DNA from: Nemertoderma westbladi
Lineage: Eukaryota > Xenacoelomorpha > Nemertodermatida > Nemertodermatidae
Length of the DNA stretch: 23,521 nt
Reading direction: 5' to 3'
Assembly (NCBI GenBank): GCA_032718475.1
Contig: JAUCBJ010007003.1
Span: 1 to 23,521, forward strand
A program made the translations under genes and the position numbers. Shown here in pieces: positions 19,258-23,521 of the stretch; within the stretch, counting starts at the first letter, position 1, and each line of letters begins with the position of its first letter. The notes beneath the pieces are model-generated. The model made no database searches. It was not told the DNA's origin and was given only the letters and a program-made list of their open reading frames with translations.

Positions 19258-20214
19258 ATGGCGCCAAAATTATCGGATTACGTCGTTAAGTATGATGGAA
19301 CTGGTGATCCCTGCTCGTGGATTGCAACGTTTGACGATACTTTCAATATTCTCAAAACGGAATCTAAACTAACGGAAGAGAGTCGAGTTACATATTTTCG
19401 TCTATCGCTGACGGGAGCAGCTCATGATGTTATAAATCAGCTGGACGACGAGCAAAAGAATAACTACGATGAAGTTCGTGACCGATTGATCGAGGCGTTT
19501 GCTGACAATCCGTATCTAGCGTACGATAAGTTTAAAAGTCGGATATTAAAGAGTGATGAGTCTGCTGATGCGTTTCTAGCAGATTTGTGGAGGTTGCTAT
19601 CACTAATTACAAAGGATATAGATAGTCAATGTGCACAGGATATGTTAACGGCTCAGTTTGCGAATGGTTTACCTGAGAGCGTTAGGTCAGAAGTTAAAGC
19701 AATGGCGAGCAGGAGAAATTGGACGGATTTATTGCAACAAGCTCGGCGTATACTGTCAGAGAGAGCCGGAAGTGGAAGAGATGGGATTGGGATTGGAGCT
19801 GCCGGTTTTGGGATTGGAGCTGCTGGTTTTCGTGGTGGGCCACACAGGGGAAGGGGATTTCGTCCCATTGTAAATAGCGGTGGTGTTGGTAGTAATGTTC
19901 AGTGTTACCGTTGTGGAACGTGGGGCCACTTGGCTCGGAATTGTTCAGTAGCTGATAGAGGTGGCACCGGTAATGATCGTTATGATGGTTTTCAAGCTAG
20001 AAATAGTGGAAATGTCATCAGGTGTCACAACTGTGGAATGGAGGGTCATATTGCGAGAGGATGCCGTAACAGTACGAGACAAGGGTATACGAATGCGGTC
20101 TCCGGTAGCAATAATGCTTTGGCGGCATCATCGTGGCGGCAACCTTCGGGAAACGGAATGGGGGATTCATCGCAGCCAATGGATGTTTCCCCCACAATGG
20201 GAATCTCCCATTAG
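19258..20214 (+). CDS. gag: Gag polyprotein with two CCHC zinc knuckles
   Basis: 318 residues, from the first ATG after the leader (context CGTTATGG). It forms the capsid and packages the element RNA in the cytoplasm. Residues 1-165 are a predicted mostly helical retrotransposon-type capsid region (WIATFDDTFN, YFRLSLTGAAHDVINQLDD, FANGLPESVRSEVKAMASRR). Residues 177-191 contain a duplicated GIGAAGF, followed by an RGG-like basic stretch (FRGGPHRGRGFR, 191-202). Two zinc knuckles CX2CX4HX4C follow: C216-C219-H224-C229 and C256-C259-H264-C269, the classical nucleic-acid-binding motif of nucleocapsids. The C-terminus is Ser/Asn/Gly-rich. The 3' end overlaps pol in another frame, with a slippery site at codon 297-298, so most ribosomes would make Gag alone and a minority Gag-Pol. 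No defects seen. Confidence 0.93.
   Translation: MAPKLSDYVVKYDGTGDPCSWIATFDDTFNILKTESKLTEESRVTYFRLSLTGAAHDVINQLDDEQKNNYDEVRDRLIEAFADNPYLAYDKFKSRILKSDESADAFLADLWRLLSLITKDIDSQCAQDMLTAQFANGLPESVRSEVKAMASRRNWTDLLQQARRILSERAGSGRDGIGIGAAGFGIGAAGFRGGPHRGRGFRPIVNSGGVGSNVQCYRCGTWGHLARNCSVADRGGTGNDRYDGFQARNSGNVIRCHNCGMEGHIARGCRNSTRQGYTNAVSGSNNALAASSWRQPSGNGMGDSSQPMDVSPTMGISH
20148..20194 (+). promoter_or_regulatory. Programmed -1 ribosomal frameshift signal (G GGA AAC plus stem)
   Basis: Bases 20148-20154 are GGGAAAC, in the gag frame exactly G GGA AAC, the canonical X XXY YYZ heptamer. Four bases downstream a perfect 7-base stem can form (TGGGGGA 20159-20165 with TCCCCCA 20188-20194; 22-base loop). 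Loop bases GCCAAT (20175-20180) could pair with GTTGGC (20214-20219), with one U-G wobble, giving a possible pseudoknot. A second perfect hairpin AATGGGA/TCCCATT straddles the gag stop (20197-20213). A -1 slip here moves gag into pol, whose frame opens after a TAA at 20112-20114. The slippery motif is seen; its activity is inferred. Confidence 0.75.
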
Positions 20215-23200
20215 TTGGCATTCAACTTGAAGGAATGAATATAGTCATTCCCGCATTGGTTGACACTGGCTGCTCGAGATGTTTAGTGTCAAAACTATGG
20301 TGTCAACAAAATGGAATAGAAGTGAAAAAATGTATTAGATCATCTGAAATTACGATGTTAGACGGTGAATCGCATTGTGGAGTGATAGGAGAGGTTGAAT
20401 TAACATTCGTTGCCATTAATTCAATTGAATTCCTTTTTACATGGCCAGTATTGGTGGTAGAAAAATTGTTGGGTGAAGGGGCAGTAATGTTAGGAATCGA
20501 TGTGGTCCGACATATTGGATCTGAAACGTTGTCTCCAATCATATTTGGTTGTGTAGGGGCTGAGGTTAAACAGCTAGATATTGAAGAGAAGGAACAAGTC
20601 AATATCGAAGTATCACTAACTAAGAAAATAGCACCCAATCAGTCCGATATTATTATAGAAGATTCAGACTTTCGCGTAGTATATGATGGAAAAAATTGGA
20701 CTGCAGAGTGGAAGTGGAAAGACGGAACGCCACCTCAGCTTAATAATCGAATGACTGAGTATCGCATACGACCAGAGCACACCGAATTATATAAAGCTGC
20801 TATGGAAGAGTGGATCGAGCGAGAATGGATAGTTCCATACTCTCCGGAAATTCATGGAGAAGTCAAGGGAACCATCCCAATCATGGCAAAATATGAGGAG
20901 AAAAAACAACGAATAAGGCCGATCTTAGATTATAGAGAACTGAATTCTCATGTCGTCAATGCACCTGGTCGTGAAGCTGCTGCCTGCAATGAAAAATTAA
21001 GAGTCTGGCGGAGGATGGGAGAACAAACCGCTGTAATCGATCTTCGTTGGGCATATATGCAAATTCATATTAAAGAAGAACTACGATCATACCAAACTGT
21101 TGTATATGAAGGAAAGCGATATGTCGTTACTAGGATGGGATTTGGGTTGGGTCCTGGTCCAAAGATTATGGACCGTATTGTTGAAGGAGTTTTAAAGAAA
21201 GATGAAAAGGTTCAAAGTTCCACAGATAACTTCAGAGACGATGTATATGTAAACACGAATAAAATACCTACAGAGGCTGTAAGGGGTCACCTGAAAGATT
21301 ATGGGTTAATTTCAAAAGACGCTGAACCAGTAATAAATGGATGTAAGGTTCTCGGTCTAGAAATTTGTGGAAATGAACAAAACAATAAATTGTATTGGAG
21401 ACGGAGTCAAAAGTTACCAGAAGTTCCAGAAAAAACCACTAGGAGAGAGTTACATTCGATATGTGGACAGCTTCGGGGACACTATCCTGTGGGAGGATGG
21501 TTAAGACCAGCATGTGCATGGTTACAACACTGTAGTGCGGGCGTAACATGGGACAGTTATATAGGCGATGGTTTACAACAATTGGTTAATGAAACGATCG
21601 ATAATGTATGTCACAATGATCCTGTAAAAGGAGAGTGGGTTGTTCGTACTACAGATCACGCAGATATATGGACTGACGCCAGCTCAATTGCAAAGGGAGC
21701 ATTGATAAAGATAGACGGAGTTGTAGTTGAAGACAGATCATGGCTTCGCAAAGAAAGTGACAACCAACACATAAATGTATCAGAACTAGATGCGGTTATT
21801 GAGGGAATTAACATGGCAGTGGATTGGAACATAAAAGTAGTTAATCTCTTTATTGATTCATCAACCGTGTATAGCTGGGTGAATGCTGTTATTTTCGACA
21901 CACACAGAATTCGAACTAAAGGTCAGGCGAGAAAGCTCATTGAGCGTCGATTGGATATACTGAGCGAGATCATAGTAGAATATAAATTAAAAATCCGACC
22001 GCATCGGGTTGAATCAGCGAAAAATTTATCGGACACGTTAACTAGAATTCCATCACATTGGTTGAAATTTGGCCGTGATAAGGATGTAAAAGAAACCAAT
22101 AATGATGCATTCGCTGCAATGGGAGATATACAGGAATTGAATGTAAACAATCGTCAGCGTGTTACATATTTACACAAATTAGCGCACCAAGGTGTAGACA
22201 GAACCATGCAGTTATGTAACGTTGATAGAGAATTAAATTCTAGAACTGTGCCAAAGAAGTTAGTGAATGAAATATGCACAGAATGTGATCAATGCAATAG
22301 CATAGACCCTAATCCTGTTTTTGTAGAAAAAGGGACCACGAAAGTTGACGAACCCTGGTATAGAAATTCGATTGACTTCACAGAGTATAATCAACGAAAA
22401 TACTTAACAATACTGGACTGTGGGTCAAATTATGCATTGTGTCGTGGGGCTAAGGATGAAACGGCTGCAACTGTAATTGCACAACTTCAACAGATTTTTT
22501 GCGAGATGGGACCACCCCATGAAGTTCTCTGTGATAATGGTCCTGCTTTTAGAAGCACTGAATTCGATATATTTTTACGAAAATGGGAAGTGAAACGGAT
22601 CCCTTCATGCGCCTACCGTCCGAAAGGGAATCCTGTAGAACGCATGCATCGGACAATCAAACGATGGTCGGCAAGATCCGGAAAAGAATTGGAACAATCC
22701 TGTTTCTGGTACAATAACACTTGTGGAAGGAGTGAAGAGCAAACTCCAGCTCAGAAGCTCTTTGGTGGATTGTCAAAACGAAAGATGAAGCTACCTAGTG
22801 TGACAGAAATATCGCAACCCAAAGAAGATGTCGATTGTAGGTCAAGCGGAAATATAAAAGTTGGGGACTACGTATTCGTGAAACCAGATTCACATGTGAA
22901 ATGCACCGTGAGATGGAAGGGACCTCATAGAGTCGATCAAGTACAGGAACGTTCAGTGATAGTGAAAGGAATACGCCGACACCTTCAAGATGTTAGAAAG
23001 TCGATGAAAGTTTCGCATGCAGAAAATCAGGTTGAGTCAGCATTAAATACGAATAATGAAATTGAAAGGGTAATTGATATCGAATCGGAAACGGAGGTTG
23101 ATAGTACAGATGATGAAACATCATACGATGAAATAGACCCTACAGATGATGAAGATGAGATACCAATAGGGGTTGCTCCACCCACGGTCGTTACGCGTTC

Positions 23201-23246
23201 AGGCCGAATGTCTAGGCCCCCAAAGCGATATGGATTTGAAAACTAA
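20148..23246 (+). CDS. pol: Pol polyprotein: protease, reverse transcriptase, RNase H, integrase (via -1 frameshift from gag)
   Basis: The frame is open from 20115 to 23246 without an ATG before the overlap, so it is probably made as Gag-Pol. Residue numbers count from the codon at 20133 (1037 in all). Protease: LVDTGCS, catalytic Asp 44. RT: PILDYRELNSHVV (263-275), Asp 303 in VIDLRWAYMQ, GFGLGPGP (346-353), and FRDD with Asp 369-370, where the variable position is Arg. RNase H: Asp 515 (WTDAS), Glu 551, Asp 575 (FIDSS), Asp 634 (NLSDTLTR). Integrase: zinc motif H681, H685, C718, C721; catalytic Asp 748 (NSIDFTEY), Asp 801 (LCDNGPAF), Glu 836 (NPVERMH), spacing D-x52-D-x34-E. The C-terminus has a GPY/F-like segment (RWKGPHRVDQV, 927-937), an acidic stretch (980-1010) and TRSGRMSRPPKRYG. 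All catalytic residues are present and no stop interrupts it. It copies element RNA to DNA and inserts it. Confidence 0.92.
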   Translation, partial: GKRNGGFIAANGCFPHNGNLPLVGIQLEGMNIVIPALVDTGCSRCLVSKLWCQQNGIEVKKCIRSSEITMLDGESHCGVIGEVELTFVAINSIEFLFTWPVLVVEKLLGEGAVMLGIDVVRHIGSETLSPIIFGCVGAEVKQLDIEEKEQVNIEVSLTKKIAPNQSDIIIEDSDFRVVYDGKNWTAEWKWKDGTPPQLNNRMTEYRIRPEHTELYKAAMEEWIEREWIVPYSPEIHGEVKGTIPIMAKYEEKKQRIRPILDYRELNSHVVNAPGREAAACNEKLRVWRRMGEQTAVIDLRWAYMQIHIKEELRSYQTVVYEGKRYVVTRMGFGLGPGPKIMDRIVEGVLKKDEKVQSSTDNFRDDVYVNTNKIPTEAVRGHLKDYGLISKDAEPVINGCKVLGLEICGNEQNNKLYWRRSQKLPEVPEKTTRRELHSICGQLRGHYPVGGWLRPACAWLQHCSAGVTWDSYIGDGLQQLVNETIDNVCHNDPVKGEWVVRTTDHADIWTDASSIAKGALIKIDGVVVEDRSWLRKESDNQHINVSELDAVIEGINMAVDWNIKVVNLFIDSSTVYSWVNAVIFDTHRIRTKGQARKLIERRLDILSEIIVEYKLKIRPHRVESAKNLSDTLTRIPSHWLKFGRDKDVKETNNDAFAAMGDIQELNVNNRQRVTYLHKLAHQGVDRTMQLCNVDRELNSRTVPKKLVNEICTECDQCNSIDPNPVFVEKGTTKVDEPWYRNSIDFTEYNQRKYLTILDCGSNYALCRGAKDETAATVIAQLQQIFCEMGPPHEVLCDNGPAFRSTEFDIFLRKWEVKRIPSCAYRPKGNPVERMHRTIKRWSARSGKELEQSCFWYNNTCGRSEEQTPAQKLFGGLSKRKMKLPSVTEISQPKEDVDCRSSGNIKVGDYVFVKPDSHVKCTVRWKGPHRVDQVQERSVIVKGIRRHLQDVRKSMKVSHAENQVESALNTNNEIERVIDIESETEVDSTDDETSYDEIDPTDDEDEIPIGVAPPTVVTRSGRMSRPPKRYGFEN

Positions 23247-23261
23247 AAAGTTTATAAAACT

Positions 23262-23269
23262 GTGGGAGG
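23262..23269 (+). other. Polypurine tract
   Basis: GTGGGAGG directly before the 3' LTR start (TGTTGGG). This is the expected primer site for plus-strand DNA synthesis. It is short and contains one T, but its position, abutting the LTR, is right. Only 23 bases separate the pol stop from the LTR. Confidence 0.75.
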
Positions 23270-23521
23270 TGTTGGGAAATTGTGTGAGACATATAGTAGG
23301 CCATGCCACTGGGATAGTACGGTAGTACAAGAAAGGAAAAACTACAGTACAGTACTAGTGTTGCTGTATCAGGTGTAGGCCTACCGGTTGGACAGGTACG
23401 GTAGGTAGGAGGTTGTGCAGTTGTCAGTTGTGTTAGGTCTGTGTGCAGTTCTGTAACTTGACTGTCAGCTATTATACTATATTATTGAGTTACTGGATTA
23501 TCTATAACTGTTTATATATCT
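23270..23521 (+). repeat. 3' LTR, truncated by the window end
   Basis: Identical to 18957-19208 over all 252 bases visible. About six more bases (TCAACA by comparison with the 5' copy) should complete it outside the window, followed by the target duplication. Confidence 0.95.

Larger units (their letters stand above)
18957..23521 (+). mobile_element. LTR retrotransposon (Ty3/Gypsy type most likely), nearly complete and young
   Basis: Order: 5' LTR, leader, gag, pol (PR-RT-RNase H-IN), polypurine tract, 3' LTR. The LTR copies are identical over the 252 visible bases, and both coding frames are open with their catalytic residues, so the insertion is recent and may be competent for movement. 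Predicted full length is about 4.57 kb, ending about 6 bases beyond the window. There is no room for an env gene (23 bases between pol and the 3' LTR). The PR-RT-RH-IN order excludes Copia-type elements; BEL/Pao cannot be wholly excluded from sequence reading alone. Confidence 0.93.

Noticed and set aside
23247-23269. env-like third gene in the young retrotransposon
   Set aside because: Only 23 bases separate the pol stop from the 3' LTR.
1-23521. tRNA or other structural RNA genes
   Set aside because: Scanned by eye for GGTTCGAATCC-type B boxes with a matching A box; none was convincing.

Overview
The window is eukaryotic, repeat-rich, non-genic DNA, most likely from a marine invertebrate. 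I base that on several independent transposable elements, long AT-rich non-coding stretches, no operon-like gene packing, and frequent TAGGCCTA-type palindromes, which I associate weakly with echinoderms and similar animals. No host gene, rRNA or tRNA could be supported. Almost everything recognisable is mobile DNA in different states of decay.

Layout, left to right. (1) 1-1723: unassigned. (2) 1724-4006, + strand: a dead pol fragment of a Ty3/Gypsy-like LTR retrotransposon (end of reverse transcriptase, RNase H, integrase), with frameshifts, stops and lost catalytic residues. (3) 4007-4842: non-coding spacer with two poly-C tracts and a GGGCAA microsatellite. (4) 4843-6835, + strand: a frameshifted Mutator-like (MULE) DDE transposase pseudogene, followed by a degenerate GACT/GACC repeat (6856-7215). 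(5) 7216-9302: non-coding, with a cluster of hairpins and a small stray piece of the minisatellite described next.

(6) 9303-18956: the most striking object, a very large foldback-type structure. Two arms (9303-13483 and 16501-18956) are reverse complements of each other. Each arm has a short outer unique part, a long array of a 32-bp minisatellite (about 3.5 kb on the left, 1.6 kb on the right, opposite orientation), and a unique inner domain of about 540 bp. A non-coding loop of about 3.0 kb separates them and carries its own periodic motif. The design matches what is known of Drosophila FB and sea-urchin TU foldback elements. No transposase is encoded inside.

(7) 18957-23521: a young LTR retrotransposon inserted in the right arm of the foldback element. 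It has a 5' LTR, a gag ORF with two CCHC zinc knuckles, a pol ORF (protease, RT, RNase H, integrase) in the -1 frame, a polypurine tract and a 3' LTR cut off by the window end. The LTRs are identical over all 252 visible bases and both ORFs are open. Gag and Pol overlap, and a canonical G GGA AAC slippery heptamer followed by a 7-bp stem lies in the overlap, so a programmed -1 frameshift is the likely route to Gag-Pol.

Relative ages: the pol fragment at 1724-4006 and the MULE copy are old and dead. The foldback element predates the LTR element nested in it, which looks recent and possibly still active.
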